Origin: a virus
IMG/VR virus record: IMGVR_UViG_3300032893_002905
Span: 1 to 22,544 of that record
Direction: 5' to 3' (one strand)
DNA: 22,544 nt
Made by a program: the position numbers and the translations under genes. Below the pieces are notes generated by a model. That model did no database searches, was not told the origin of the DNA, and was given only the letters and a program-made list of their open reading frames with translations. Below are positions 1 through 7,590 of this stretch, in pieces (the stretch's first letter is position 1; each line of letters starts with the position of its first letter).

Positions 1-1005
1 GGTGATGAGCAACGCGATGGGATTCAGCGTGAGGGCGGCGGCAAGTCCCTCGACCGCCGTCGTGATGCCCATGATCTTCGTGATGAGGCCATAGGTGGCA
101 ATCGCGCCAGCCAGGAAGATTGCGCCTTGCGCGAACTTCACGATCCAGTCGGAGTTTTCCTTCAGGAAGCCAACGAGGTCGCGCATGTGATGGACGATCG
201 CGACGAGCGATGCCTGAAACTCCTTGCCGACCGCCTTTCTCAACTCATCCACTTCGCGACTCAGCGCAGCGGTTTCCGCTTTCAAGCTTCCCGCCGCGGC
301 GGCGGCGGACCCTTGCATCTTCGCCGCCTCGCGCATGATGGCGAGGCGCCGGACCTCTTTGATCTCGTTTTCGTCGAGTTCCTTGCCGTGCAGTTCGGCC
401 AGCTTCTGCGCGCGTTCCGTCTCCTTGTTGAGGTTGACGAAGATGCCAATTTCCCGAAGTCCGCGGCCCTGGCCGGATTCGATCGCCAGCATGATCTTTT
501 CGAGGGCCTCGGCCGCACCCAGCCCTTCCGTGTTGAGCGCTGCTGCGTCCTTGGCGATCTTGGCGAGGCCCTCCGCGTGGGCCAGGCTCATGTCCGCCTT
601 GATCAGTTTCTGGACCGCGCCCTGCGCGTCGTCGGTCGTGTAGCCGACCTGTTTGATCGCCTCAACCGCCTTCATCGCAGCCTGCGCGCCCTCGCCATGC
701 ACTCTGGCCAGCGATCTCGTGACCGCTTCCATCCGGTCAGTATTCGCCGCCGACTTCGCCGCCTCGATGGTCCACTCTTTGACCCACTCGATTGCGTGCT
801 TGATGCCGTCGGCCAGAAGGTTGCCCGCGGTGGCGCCCTTGACCATGCTGACCGTCAGGCCATCAATGCCGGCGGACGCGCCGCGAGCGGCCTTCGCGGC
901 CACCTGCTCCATGCTGGACAGGCCGGTATTGATGCTCTTGATCGAGGCATTGGCTTTGTTGACGTCCACCTCGACGACGAGTTCAAGCTTATTGTTGTCA
1001 GCCAC
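1..1005 (-). CDS. Phage tail tape measure protein, N-terminal part (runs off the left edge)
   Basis: The reading frame is open from a GTG at 1005 to the window edge, giving 335 residues. The protein begins VADNNKLELVVEVDVNKA and continues with Ala/Lys/Glu-rich helical sequence. A glycine-rich patch (GQGRGLREIGIF) and a hydrophobic stretch near the end (FLAGAIATYGLI, then ITTAVEGLAAALTLNPIALLIT) follow. This is the usual make-up of siphovirus tape measure proteins, which set tail length and are threaded through the tail tube. The gene sits directly after the tail assembly chaperone in the late order, as expected, although a plus-strand cargo gene lies between them. The start is not certain: there is no good Shine-Dalgarno, an in-frame GTG also lies at 1026, and a stop precedes that. 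I prefer 1005 because the protein reads naturally from VADNNK. The C-terminal part is not in the window. Confidence 0.88.
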   Translation of the reverse strand, partial: MADNNKLELVVEVDVNKANASIKSINTGLSSMEQVAAKAARGASAGIDGLTVSMVKGATAGNLLADGIKHAIEWVKEWTIEAAKSAANTDRMEAVTRSLARVHGEGAQAAMKAVEAIKQVGYTTDDAQGAVQKLIKADMSLAHAEGLAKIAKDAAALNTEGLGAAEALEKIMLAIESGQGRGLREIGIFVNLNKETERAQKLAELHGKELDENEIKEVRRLAIMREAAKMQGSAAAAAGSLKAETAALSREVDELRKAVGKEFQASLVAIVHHMRDLVGFLKENSDWIVKFAQGAIFLAGAIATYGLITKIMGITTAVEGLAAALTLNPIALLIT

Positions 1006-1094
1006 GAAGGAGAAACGAGAGATCACGCGGATCTGGGTGCTGCGTCAAGGCGCCACTCCGTGTTGGGGCGATTATGCGGTTACCTTCACGGGAG

Positions 1095-1100
1095 TACAAT
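1095..1100 (+). promoter_or_regulatory. Possible -10 box (TACAAT) upstream of the 402-aa cargo gene
   Basis: In the 199-bp divergent gap between the tape measure start and the plus-strand cargo gene, TACAAT follows GGAG. A weak -35 candidate (TTATGC) lies 17 bp upstream. The leader would be about 100 nt. The same hexamer after a G-rich triplet precedes the second cargo gene at 11121. Weak evidence on its own. Confidence 0.3.
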
Positions 1101-1204
1101 GCAATCGGTTCTGTGTGCGCAAACGAGGCCCAGAGGACACGGTTCGAAGCGTCACCACCGTTGCTCACCGTCGGGGCACTCGCAACAGGTACTAGAGCTG
1201 AGTT

Positions 1205-2413
1205 ATGATTGGCCCCCTGGTCATTTTCGACAAGTCCTTCCTTCAGATGCTCAATGCTGAAGAAGTATTTGAATTCAGCTTGCTGTTCAATCCGGTCGGC
1301 ACACCACTGCTTGTTCGTGAGATCATCGCAGACCTTCGGAAGGACCCTTCCTCATCGAAGCGACTGCCTATTGACGTTGTCAGAGAGTTAGCTCGGAAGA
1401 TGAGCCAAACCCACGGTGTGCAGCCCGCCGATTTTCGGAAGCTCACAATCGCGAATTTGTGGGGCAGTGATATTCCAATGTTCGGTCAAGTTCCGGTCGA
1501 TCCTGCCGCCCCAAATGTGAACGTCTCATCTGACGGGAAGATCTTGCTTTACGATTCCGTTCCGGAACAGCACATGTGGGATCGCTGGGCTGCGGGAGAG
1601 TTCAGCACCGAGGACGATGAAGTCGCCTCAGCGTGGCGCCGCGGGCTCGCAAAAGTTGATCTGCGAGCGGTTGGCGACAGATGGAAGACGTTCTCACAGG
1701 AGCGGTTGGGGGACGCCTCCAACATGGCCGACCTCATAGTCAAAGTCGACGCGATCCTTTCAGGCCCGAAGATTGAGGACCAACTGGAGTTCTTGGGCAT
1801 CGTGCTTGCGTTCGTCAGGGCTCCGGAAGATGCCAAGGCCCTCGCGTATAAATTGCGCCTCGAAGAGCGCTATACCCGGATTCGAGATTTTGCCCCATAT
1901 GCTAACAGTGTTCTCAAGCTGTATCTGTGCTTTATCGGTGGTTTGGCCCGTGGGTTTCTGGGGCCGCGGCCCAGTCACTACGTGGACTTGCAGTACCTTT
2001 TTTACGCTCCTTTTTGCATGGTTTTTGTTTCCGGTGACAAATTCCATCGCGAATTGTGGCCCGCAACAGCGGGAATCAATACCTTCATATGGGGGGCCGA
2101 TCTGAAGCGAGACCTCGCTATGCGCGTCGCCATCAAAAAGCAGATGACCGAAGAACAACTCAGAGCGCACGGCACGAAACATCGCTTTTACCCAATTGAG
2201 ATCGAGGGCTCAATCACGAATGAACTCTGGCGACGTTACATGCGGCCCGAAGAAGAGGTTCTCATTCCTCGGCAGGAAGCGCAGACAATCGACGAGTTGG
2301 AGCCGGAGATCAGAGACACCATAAAACGGGCTATGCGGGACTTCGATGCTCGGGAGCAAGTTCTCACCTGGCGTGAGCAAGACCGCCAGAGCAGTCTGGC
2401 CGACGAAACCTGA
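1205..2413 (+). CDS. Cargo (moron) protein of unknown function, 402 aa, possible PIN-like N-terminus
   Basis: The product is soluble-looking, with no signal peptide or clear membrane helix. It begins MIGPLVIFDKSFLQML, a short hydrophobic strand ending in Asp9, followed by acidic residues at 19-20, 39 and 43 (REIIADL). That spacing of acidic residues after a beta strand resembles the start of PIN-like nuclease domains, but I see no full set of catalytic residues, so this is only a suggestion. The rest has a Trp- and Glu-rich middle (DRWAAGEF) and a charged helical C-terminus. The gene points against the late operon. It begins 199 bp from the tape measure start and ends 3 bp before the stop of the chaperone extension. 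Its base composition is lower in GC than its neighbours (about 43% in 1981-2040), which points to separate acquisition. It is probably an independently expressed lysogenic or defence gene. The coding call is firm; the function is unknown. Confidence 0.8.
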   Translation: MIGPLVIFDKSFLQMLNAEEVFEFSLLFNPVGTPLLVREIIADLRKDPSSSKRLPIDVVRELARKMSQTHGVQPADFRKLTIANLWGSDIPMFGQVPVDPAAPNVNVSSDGKILLYDSVPEQHMWDRWAAGEFSTEDDEVASAWRRGLAKVDLRAVGDRWKTFSQERLGDASNMADLIVKVDAILSGPKIEDQLEFLGIVLAFVRAPEDAKALAYKLRLEERYTRIRDFAPYANSVLKLYLCFIGGLARGFLGPRPSHYVDLQYLFYAPFCMVFVSGDKFHRELWPATAGINTFIWGADLKRDLAMRVAIKKQMTEEQLRAHGTKHRFYPIEIEGSITNELWRRYMRPEEEVLIPRQEAQTIDELEPEIRDTIKRAMRDFDAREQVLTWREQDRQSSLADET

Positions 2414-2416
2414 GCC

Positions 2417-3363
2417 TCAACCGCCATATTTCCCTGCTGTTCGCAACTTCTCTTGTTCCAGAAGATCCCGCTCCTCGGCTACGATCAACATGGCCTGGAA
2501 CTCGTCCGCTCTGATCTCTTCGAGGGGGACCGCCACGCCAAGCTTAAGGGCGGCCATCAAATCCAGCGCTCGCCGGATCAGCAGACCTTTTTCCGACGCC
2601 TGTGCGACGTCGAGCTTGTCCAACGGGCAGTGGTCGCATCGGCCCTCGCCGTCCGGAGCATCGGGGCAAAGGCCAGGATCGCACAGCTCCTCGCGGCGCA
2701 TCGCCCAATGCACGAGGAACCGGTACGACGGATCATCCGGCCACTCCCCGGCTAAAAATTTGCGTCACGGCCCTCCGCGAACTCCGCATCCAGGGCGTCG
2801 ATGGCGGCCTTCACGGCTACTGCCTGGTGGACGATCGGCGCTTCGCCGACGTATCCTTCGCTCGAAACGACGAGCTTCTTGTACAACGCCGCCACGGGAG
2901 CGATGTTGATCCGGAGCTCCTGGCGGCCGTACGGCAGATCCAGCACCCGGGCGAACGCGCGCCGGTGGTCTACCACGTCCTTCTGCGACGGCATCTTCAG
3001 CAGATGAATGGTGGTGGCGCCCAGTACTCGCAGCGTGATCCGAAACGAGTCGCCCTCGGGAACCACATCGTCCACATCCGCTTGCGCCAACTGCTCGATC
3101 ACCTTCATGGCTTCAAACGGATCGATTTCGGGAGTCTCTTCGGAGCGGATCTTGGCGACCATGGCTGCGTCCACGTCCTCACCGTTGGCAACGGTCGTCT
3201 CAGACATGCCGCGGCCCAACTGCTTGATGATCGCCTTGCGGCGGCGCTGCCGTTCGATCCACTCGTCGTCGGTCGGGAAGCGGACGCGTACGGTCTTCAC
3301 GCCCTCCGGGGTGCGCAGGTTGATGGCGATCGGCCTGCTCGCGTCAAATACTGGAGTTTCCAT
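2417..3363 (-). CDS. Tail assembly chaperone, -1 frameshift product (lambda gpGT-like), 315 aa
   Basis: Reading starts at ATG 3363 and follows the shorter chaperone frame to codons GCA AAT TTT. A -1 slip there continues TTA GCC GGG GAG TGG past the TAG and stays open to a TGA at 2417. The extension begins LAGEWPDDPSYRFLVHW and adds a Cys-containing segment (CDPGLCPD ... CDHCP) and a helical end (IVAEERDLLEQEK). In lambda and most long-tailed phages the gene pair before the tape measure is made this way, and the G and GT proteins coat the tape measure during tail assembly. The extension frame has only weak starts of its own (a GTG at 2713, no Shine-Dalgarno), so frameshifting explains it best. 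Gene position, slip site and open downstream frame agree. Confidence 0.82.
2752..3363 (-). CDS. Tail assembly chaperone, short form (lambda gpG-like), 203 aa
   Basis: The start is ATG at 3363 (METPVFDASRPIAINL), preceded by AGAAAGGA at good spacing. The same frame is open upstream to 3411, but no ribosome site supports that. The protein is a mixed alpha/beta, acidic phage protein (for example MVAKIRSEETPEIDPFEA) and ends GRDANF at a TAG. It lies 13 bp downstream of the tail tube stop and before the tape measure, the standard place for the chaperone that escorts the tape measure in tail assembly. The stop codon directly follows a slippery heptamer, so this is the abundant form, with a minority extended by -1 frameshift. 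Identification rests on position, length and the frameshift rather than on a conserved motif. Confidence 0.85.
   Translation of the reverse strand: METPVFDASRPIAINLRTPEGVKTVRVRFPTDDEWIERQRRRKAIIKQLGRGMSETTVANGEDVDAAMVAKIRSEETPEIDPFEAMKVIEQLAQADVDDVVPEGDSFRITLRVLGATTIHLLKMPSQKDVVDHRRAFARVLDLPYGRQELRINIAPVAALYKKLVVSSEGYVGEAPIVHQAVAVKAAIDALDAEFAEGRDANF
2755..2761 (-). other. Programmed -1 ribosomal frameshift site (A AAT TTT)
   Basis: On the minus strand the last sense codons of the chaperone are GCA AAT TTT, followed by TAG. The heptamer A AAT TTT fits the canonical X XXY YYZ slip pattern in the zero frame, and the zero-frame stop is the very next codon. The -1 frame is open for about 110 more codons. 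No strong downstream pseudoknot is obvious by eye; GC-rich CCGG repeats follow. Confidence 0.8.
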
Positions 3364-3376
3364 TTGGCATTCCTTT

Positions 3377-4417
3377 CTACTGGCAGATGGCGTCCACGTT
3401 GCACTTCGCAACCGCCGTGATCAGGCCGTTGGTCGAGTCATAGATCGGCGTGCATTCGACCGCCACGGTCGCGAACTGATCCGTCTCGGTGATTTCAACC
3501 GTAGCGAACGCCATCTTCTGCCACGTGATCTGGAGAGAGTTGTTGGCGTCGTAGGTGAGCGTGATGACAGCGGTCCCGGTGGTCTGCGCCTTCAGCTTCG
3601 TGTACTCCGTCGAATTGTTGTCGAAGCGCGCGACAAACTTCAGCGTGCCAACGCGGTTCCCGAACTCCAGTCGGCCGCGCACCGCGCCAGTCGTCCCGTC
3701 GCCCGGCGTCTGGAACCCGGAGCCAGGGAAGAAGCCTGCATCCAGGCGGATGTTGTTCTTCCACGACGTGTCGAGCGAGACGATGTTTTTGTTCGTTACG
3801 TAATCCACGCCGTTGATTGAGAGCGTGAGCGAAGCCGATGGGAGGAGCTTTTCGACGGTCTGTGCCGGGAGCGTGATGCCGGACGGGTCGGTGTATTTTC
3901 CGGAACCAACGAACTCGACAGTGATTTTGCTGTTCGCCCGGCCTGGGCCCGAGCCAATCGTGATCGTCCATCCCTCTACGGCGCAGCCCACCGCCATCCG
4001 GTCGAGCACAACGCCCGCGCCAGGCCGGATCTGCTCGACGAAGGAGAAGTAGGGCAGCTCCGTGGCGTCGCCGTTCGACGGGATCAACGGAGTGCAGGTG
4101 TAGGTGAAGTTCGGCGTCGTGCCCGACTTCACGACCTTCCCCAGACCGAAGCACATCGCCCACGCGCCGATCTCCGCTCCCAGGTATTTCTCGAGCGAGC
4201 CGGCCACGTCCCATGAAGTCTTGAACGTCTGGGTGGCGAACTCGTGGCCCTTGCCGTACTCTTGCGCGTCGTTCTCGGTGGCGAGCTTCGGGTTGGCCAT
4301 CGACGCGTTCAGTTTCCGCAGCCGCCATATCGTCGGAGCGGTGTTTGCCGTGGCGATGTCGGTCTGCTTCCCGAAACCGAAGCCGACCAGCAGTTCCTGC
4401 AGCCTAGTCGTGGACAT
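3377..4417 (-). CDS. Phage tail tube (major tail) protein, 346 aa
   Basis: The ATG at 4417 is preceded by CAGGAGGT at good spacing, one of the strongest ribosome sites in the window, as expected for a protein made in many copies. The sequence is rich in beta strands, Gly, Thr and Ser (for example GTAVITLTYDANNSLQIT and GWTITIGSGPGR), typical of the stacked beta-sandwich rings that form siphovirus tail tubes. It follows the tail completion genes and precedes the tail assembly chaperone, matching the lambda V-G-T-H order. The length is at the long end for tail tube proteins, which may mean an extra C-terminal immunoglobulin-like domain (about residues 250-346), but I cannot delimit it with certainty. 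Confidence 0.82.
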   Translation of the reverse strand: MSTTRLQELLVGFGFGKQTDIATANTAPTIWRLRKLNASMANPKLATENDAQEYGKGHEFATQTFKTSWDVAGSLEKYLGAEIGAWAMCFGLGKVVKSGTTPNFTYTCTPLIPSNGDATELPYFSFVEQIRPGAGVVLDRMAVGCAVEGWTITIGSGPGRANSKITVEFVGSGKYTDPSGITLPAQTVEKLLPSASLTLSINGVDYVTNKNIVSLDTSWKNNIRLDAGFFPGSGFQTPGDGTTGAVRGRLEFGNRVGTLKFVARFDNNSTEYTKLKAQTTGTAVITLTYDANNSLQITWQKMAFATVEITETDQFATVAVECTPIYDSTNGLITAVAKCNVDAICQ

Positions 4418-4571
4418 TGGTCGTTACCTCCTGGGTCGCCTGCCGCGGCGGGTCGCACTGGCTCCAGCCCGCGACCATGAGCGGTGTCAAAATCTCGGGC
4501 GTTGCCTCGACTTCTTTCGGTTCGCCCTCGCCGAAAGGAGGCTTCATCCACACACGATGTCCTTCAGTCAT
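4404..4571 (-). CDS. Small unknown phage protein, 55 aa, between tail terminator and tail tube
   Basis: This short frame runs from an ATG at 4571, which overlaps the stop of the upstream gene (ATGACTGA), to a TAG at 4404 inside the start of the tail tube gene. The product begins MTEGHRVWMKPPFGEGEP and continues through an acidic segment (EVEATPE) to MVAGWSQCDPP. It is a hydrophilic protein without membrane segments. The tight overlaps on both sides and the protein-like composition argue that it is translated and coupled to its neighbours. Small genes at this place are common in tailed phages, but I do not recognise the family. It accounts for the otherwise empty 147 bp between the two larger genes. 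Confidence 0.65.
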   Translation of the reverse strand: MTEGHRVWMKPPFGEGEPKEVEATPEILTPLMVAGWSQCDPPRQATQEVTTNVHD

Positions 4572-5031
4572 CACCGATCTCCGTAAATGAAAGCGGAACT
4601 TCGAAGTAGTCCAACGCCTCTGCGTCCGTCTGCCGCTGAATCTGGGGCAGGTCCATCGCGTGGCAGGAAGGATGGACCGTGGCGTTCTCCATCGCGATGC
4701 CGGCCGCGACTGGAATGCCCTTGGTGATCAGCCGGAACAGGCGATAGTACGCGGTGCCAGCCGTCGCCTCCGGCTTCGCGCGCAGGAACAGAGTGATCTG
4801 ATGCTTCCACACGTCAATTCCGCCAAACGCGCCCGGAGCGGTGCCTTGCCAGACCGCCATCATCGACGGCGCGGGCATGTTGTGAATCGCATGCACCAGG
4901 CTGATGTTCTTCGGATACGAGTCGTGATAGGCGTAGACGCGCGCCGCATCGCCGCCCAACTCGGTCACCAGATCCGGGATGTCCCGCAGCATTGCGACCA
5001 GATTGTTGACGATTTCCGAAGGGTCGATCAT
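4564..5031 (-). CDS. Probable tail terminator/completion protein, 155 aa
   Basis: The ATG at 5031 overlaps the upstream stop (ATGA), so translation is probably coupled. The protein begins MIDPSEIVNNLVAMLRDIPD, a helix, followed by mixed alpha/beta sequence (YRLFRLITKGIPVA) and an acidic end. Phage proteins of 130-160 residues at this place, just before the tail tube gene and after a minor tail or neck component, are usually tail terminator or completion proteins (lambda gpU/gpZ region) that cap the tail tube and join it to the head. The assignment comes from length, position and general character; no diagnostic motif is visible. Confidence 0.6.
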   Translation of the reverse strand: MIDPSEIVNNLVAMLRDIPDLVTELGGDAARVYAYHDSYPKNISLVHAIHNMPAPSMMAVWQGTAPGAFGGIDVWKHQITLFLRAKPEATAGTAYYRLFRLITKGIPVAAGIAMENATVHPSCHAMDLPQIQRQTDAEALDYFEVPLSFTEIGDD

Positions 5032-5483
5032 AGTTGCTTACCGCCCAGCGATTGTTCGAGCACGAGCCGCGGTGCTGCCTCGCGGAGCACCCGATTAGTG
5101 GCATCCACGACGGCGGTTTTGTTCCTCGGCGAGAACACGATCCAGGGCTCGATCTTGCTCGTGATCCACGCCTTGATCCGATCCTTCCTGGTGGAGTTGC
5201 TGGCCTTCGCCTTGTTCTCACTGACCGTCCGGACCATGAAGTTGCGCAGCATGTCGCCGCTGAGCATCAGGTTTCGGCGATTGCCTTTGCCGAGCTTCGT
5301 TTTCCAGATGGCGTACCGCTTGGTGAGCGGCTTCGCCGGCCCGTCATCCGGGCCCTGCGCGGCCGCCAGGCGGTTCTTCACAGCCGCGACGCCGACGTTG
5401 CCGATCTTGAACATCTGCGTCTGCCGGAAGTTCAATCGGTCGAGGCGGATTTGTTTTTTCTGATAAACCCGTACGGATGGCAT
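5028..5483 (-). CDS. Head-tail/neck or minor tail protein (gpZ/HK97 gp10-like position), 151 aa
   Basis: The ATG at 5483 follows TGAGGT at 5 bp spacing. The product is strongly basic, rich in Lys, Arg and Asn (for example KTKLGKGNRRNLMLSGDML and SENKAKASNSTRKDRIKAW). It lies between the small neck protein gene and the terminator-like gene, the position of lambda Z or HK97 gp10-type proteins in other phages. The segment LMLSGDMLRNFMVRTVS resembles the region of phage virion morphogenesis and minor tail proteins that reads 'L..tG.L..s'. It is likely a structural adaptor; the exact family is uncertain. Confidence 0.55.
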   Translation of the reverse strand: MPSVRVYQKKQIRLDRLNFRQTQMFKIGNVGVAAVKNRLAAAQGPDDGPAKPLTKRYAIWKTKLGKGNRRNLMLSGDMLRNFMVRTVSENKAKASNSTRKDRIKAWITSKIEPWIVFSPRNKTAVVDATNRVLREAAPRLVLEQSLGGKQL

Positions 5484-5490
5484 GACAACC

Positions 5491-5787
5491 TCAGGAGTGT
5501 TGGCGCAGCCGCAACCACGCCGCTCCGGTCGGATCGACGGAAACCTCGAACACCGTGTAGTTGACGCCGTTCACAACAACCTCATCGCCATGGTCCGGGC
5601 GCGACGCGAAGTCGGCCAGGCGCACGAACAGCCGTGCGTACACTCCATCCTGATGCCGTTCCTCATCGGTGTCCTTCTGCACGATTCCCGTGATCGCGAA
5701 CGGACTGCCCGCGCCCTGCTGGTAGGTGACCGGGGAACCGAAGGCGTCGATGCACGACGTGTTGAGCGCGGCGAAAGGCTCAGGCAT
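5491..5787 (-). CDS. Small head-tail joining protein (lambda gpFII-like position), 98 aa
   Basis: I take the start at ATG 5787 (MPEPFAALNTSCIDAFGSPV), 8 bp after the upstream stop, with GGAAGG upstream. An in-frame GTG at 5823 would add 12 residues and overlap the upstream gene. The C-terminal half is beta-rich (GDEVVVNGVNYTVFEVSVDP, then GAAWLRLRQHS), the pattern of small beta-barrel connector proteins that stop DNA leaking out and dock the tail, such as the lambda FII or HK97 head closure type. Residues 60-75 (RLADFASRPDHGDEVVVN) match the common form in which a new value must be declared at the end of a barrel strand, but this is judged by eye only. Confidence 0.6.
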   Translation of the reverse strand: MPEPFAALNTSCIDAFGSPVTYQQGAGSPFAITGIVQKDTDEERHQDGVYARLFVRLADFASRPDHGDEVVVNGVNYTVFEVSVDPTGAAWLRLRQHS

Positions 5788-5795
5788 GATCGGGG

Positions 5796-6344
5796 CTACG
5801 CCTTCCGCGTATACTGCAGCCACGCCGAATACAGATAGAGCGCGTCACCGGCATGTGCGGCCGGAATGAGCGAGAGGTTGAGAAAGTTCGGCGGCGCGGG
5901 AACGTCGGCGGCGGCGAGCGTCACGACGTACTCCGCGAGCGCCTGGGCGACGTTGGCGGTGTTGCCGCCGCAGTTCGTGTCGCCCACTCCGAAGAAGGCG
6001 TTGACTGCCACGGCGAAGGTATTCGCATTTGCATCCTTCGCCAGCATCAGATGAACTTCGACGCCCGCGGATGGGTCCAGGTCCGCTGGCAGCGGAACCG
6101 GCTCGAACTGGATCTCATCAACCTGGGTCGCCGCCCACGCCAGCCGGAGTGCCTTGTCGGTCGCGCCGTTGACACGAGCCAGCGACGGGCCGGCGGTGTT
6201 TCCATCCGGCACGCCGCCCTCGGTTGTGTTCTGGATGGCGTTCGTGGCTATGATGCGGGCCGTCGTGAGATTGAGGTGGATGGTCCCCAGTTTGAGCCGC
6301 CCGTATTGCGTGATCTGCTGAATGGTCTGAACCTGCTTCGACAT
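5796..6344 (-). CDS. Phage head-region protein of unknown function, 182 aa
   Basis: The ATG at 6344 overlaps the stop of the 71-aa gene (TAATG), with GGGGAAGAAG upstream. The protein is Ala-, Thr- and Asn-rich with predicted beta character (VEVHLMLAKDANANTFAVAV, then GLVDTN-like turns) and contains a Cys in GDTNCGGNT. It has no membrane segment. It is encoded three genes after the major capsid gene in the coupled run leading to the connector genes, so a virion or head-completion role is likely, perhaps a head fibre or decoration protein. I do not recognise the family. Confidence 0.6.
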   Translation of the reverse strand: MSKQVQTIQQITQYGRLKLGTIHLNLTTARIIATNAIQNTTEGGVPDGNTAGPSLARVNGATDKALRLAWAATQVDEIQFEPVPLPADLDPSAGVEVHLMLAKDANANTFAVAVNAFFGVGDTNCGGNTANVAQALAEYVVTLAAADVPAPPNFLNLSLIPAAHAGDALYLYSAWLQYTRKA

Positions 6345-6559
6345 TACTTCTTCCCCTTTCTGGCGGCGCGATCGGCGACCGCTGGTTTGCGCTCTTCGAC
6401 GGGACGAACTTTCCGCAGTTCGAACAACTGCCGAAGGCGGCGCTCCGGAATATCCTGGACCGGTTCTCCTGGCTGGAACTCCCGGCCATTGAACGCGAAG
6501 ACCCGGTTCGCCTCGAACCGAGCTTCGGGATTGAATTTCGGCAACGAGCGATATGCCAT
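6344..6559 (-). CDS. Small basic phage protein after the major capsid gene, 71 aa
   Basis: The ATG at 6559 follows AGGAGG, a near-perfect ribosome site, 13 bp after the capsid stop. The product starts MAYRSLPKFNPEARFEANRV and ends in a very basic tail (AARKGKK). The middle (FAFNGREFQPGEPVQDIPER) looks like a small beta-turn motif followed by an Arg-rich helix. Its position just after the capsid gene is comparable to lambda FI, which helps packaging, but there is no recognisable similarity. The strong ribosome site and the overlap with the next gene support translation. Confidence 0.65.
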   Translation of the reverse strand: MAYRSLPKFNPEARFEANRVFAFNGREFQPGEPVQDIPERRLRQLFELRKVRPVEERKPAVADRAARKGKK

Positions 6560-6572
6560 GGAAGCCTCCTGA

Positions 6573-7562
6573 CTATGCGATCGCGCCGGAGAAGAAGTAG
6601 CCCAACTCCGAAGCGACCAGCTTGATATCGAAGGCCATCTCGATCTCGACGATGTCGCTCGCGATGATCTCCCACCGGTACCGCTTGACGCGGTTGCCTT
6701 CATTGCCCGCGCCCAGGTAGCCGGTCCAACCGAAGGTGTATGCAGCCGACGGCGTGAGGAGGCCCGGGCTCGGGGCGACGTGCGCCAACAACGCGTTCTT
6801 GCCGCCGATGAAGGAGTGCGAGTCGGTGGCGCCTTCGCCAGCGGTGTTCTCGATCGCGCCCATCACGAGGATACGGTCGATTTCGAGGATTGCCGCCAGA
6901 GCTTCGCGGGTGATCCGGGCGGGCCCGCCATTGGTCTGGCCGTACTTCACGCGGTCCACCAGGTCCGGATGGTCGACGAGTTTCAGCCAAACCGGTTCGG
7001 AAACGACGAGCGTGTTCGCCGGGTAGCCGGTGGCCTGTTTGATGGCGAGCTTGCCGGCGCGAACGTCTTCGATGGGCGTGGAAGCGCCGTCATTCCACTG
7101 AAGGAACTGGCCCGCACCAGGATTCGCGGCCTGGCCGACCATGTCGGTCTTCCACTTGCCGGTCGTGAATAGGTTGCCGGCGAAGATCTTCTCGCGCCGG
7201 ATGAGCGCCTGTTGCGTCAGGAACTCCGTTGCGTCACGGTCCATATTGAGGACCGCGTCAGCGTTGCCGCGCAACTGGTCCGGAATCGGCTTGGCCTCGG
7301 CCCAAACGTCGGCGAAGTAGGTCGGCGTGTTGTCGAGCCGGTAGCCGGTGCTCGCGGCCGGAGTGCCCGGCGCGCGCTTCTGCATCTGGTCGCGGAAGAA
7401 GTCGCCGCGATTGTAGACGTAGTAGCGGTCGCTCTGCTTTTCCACCGGAATGACCGGGCAAATCTGCGCCGCTACGAACTGATCCTGCTGTTGCAGGTAC
7501 GCGATGCTGATCTGAGTCAGCGGCGTATTGACGTGAACGTCACCGGGAGTCGGGGTGTACAT
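6573..7562 (-). CDS. Major capsid protein (HK97 fold expected), 329 aa
   Basis: The start at ATG 7562 lies about 12 bp after AAGGAG. Typical features are an N-terminal arm (MYTPTPGDVHVNTPLTQISI), a segment of capsid character (FFRDQMQKRAPGTPAAS), a conserved-looking helix (QALIRREKIFAGNLF), and a C-terminal end describing a non-polar fold (VEIEMAFDIKLVASELGYFF). The peptide TLVVSEPVWLKLVDHPDL is characteristic of this capsid family, where the protein pairs with a small cement protein and an S49 protease-scaffold. Gene order (protease, cement, capsid) is the same as lambda C-D-E. The length is close to lambda gpE (341 aa). It would assemble the icosahedral shell. Confidence 0.87.
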   Translation of the reverse strand: MYTPTPGDVHVNTPLTQISIAYLQQQDQFVAAQICPVIPVEKQSDRYYVYNRGDFFRDQMQKRAPGTPAASTGYRLDNTPTYFADVWAEAKPIPDQLRGNADAVLNMDRDATEFLTQQALIRREKIFAGNLFTTGKWKTDMVGQAANPGAGQFLQWNDGASTPIEDVRAGKLAIKQATGYPANTLVVSEPVWLKLVDHPDLVDRVKYGQTNGGPARITREALAAILEIDRILVMGAIENTAGEGATDSHSFIGGKNALLAHVAPSPGLLTPSAAYTFGWTGYLGAGNEGNRVKRYRWEIIASDIVEIEMAFDIKLVASELGYFFSGAIA

Positions 7563-7590
7563 GTTGGTTCATAGCTCCTTTTCTGTGTCA

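Noticed and set aside
127-1260. Long plus-strand open frame opposite the tape measure gene
   Set aside because: It is a mirror of the GC-rich minus-strand coding sequence; composition is Arg/His/Leu-rich and there is no ribosome site.
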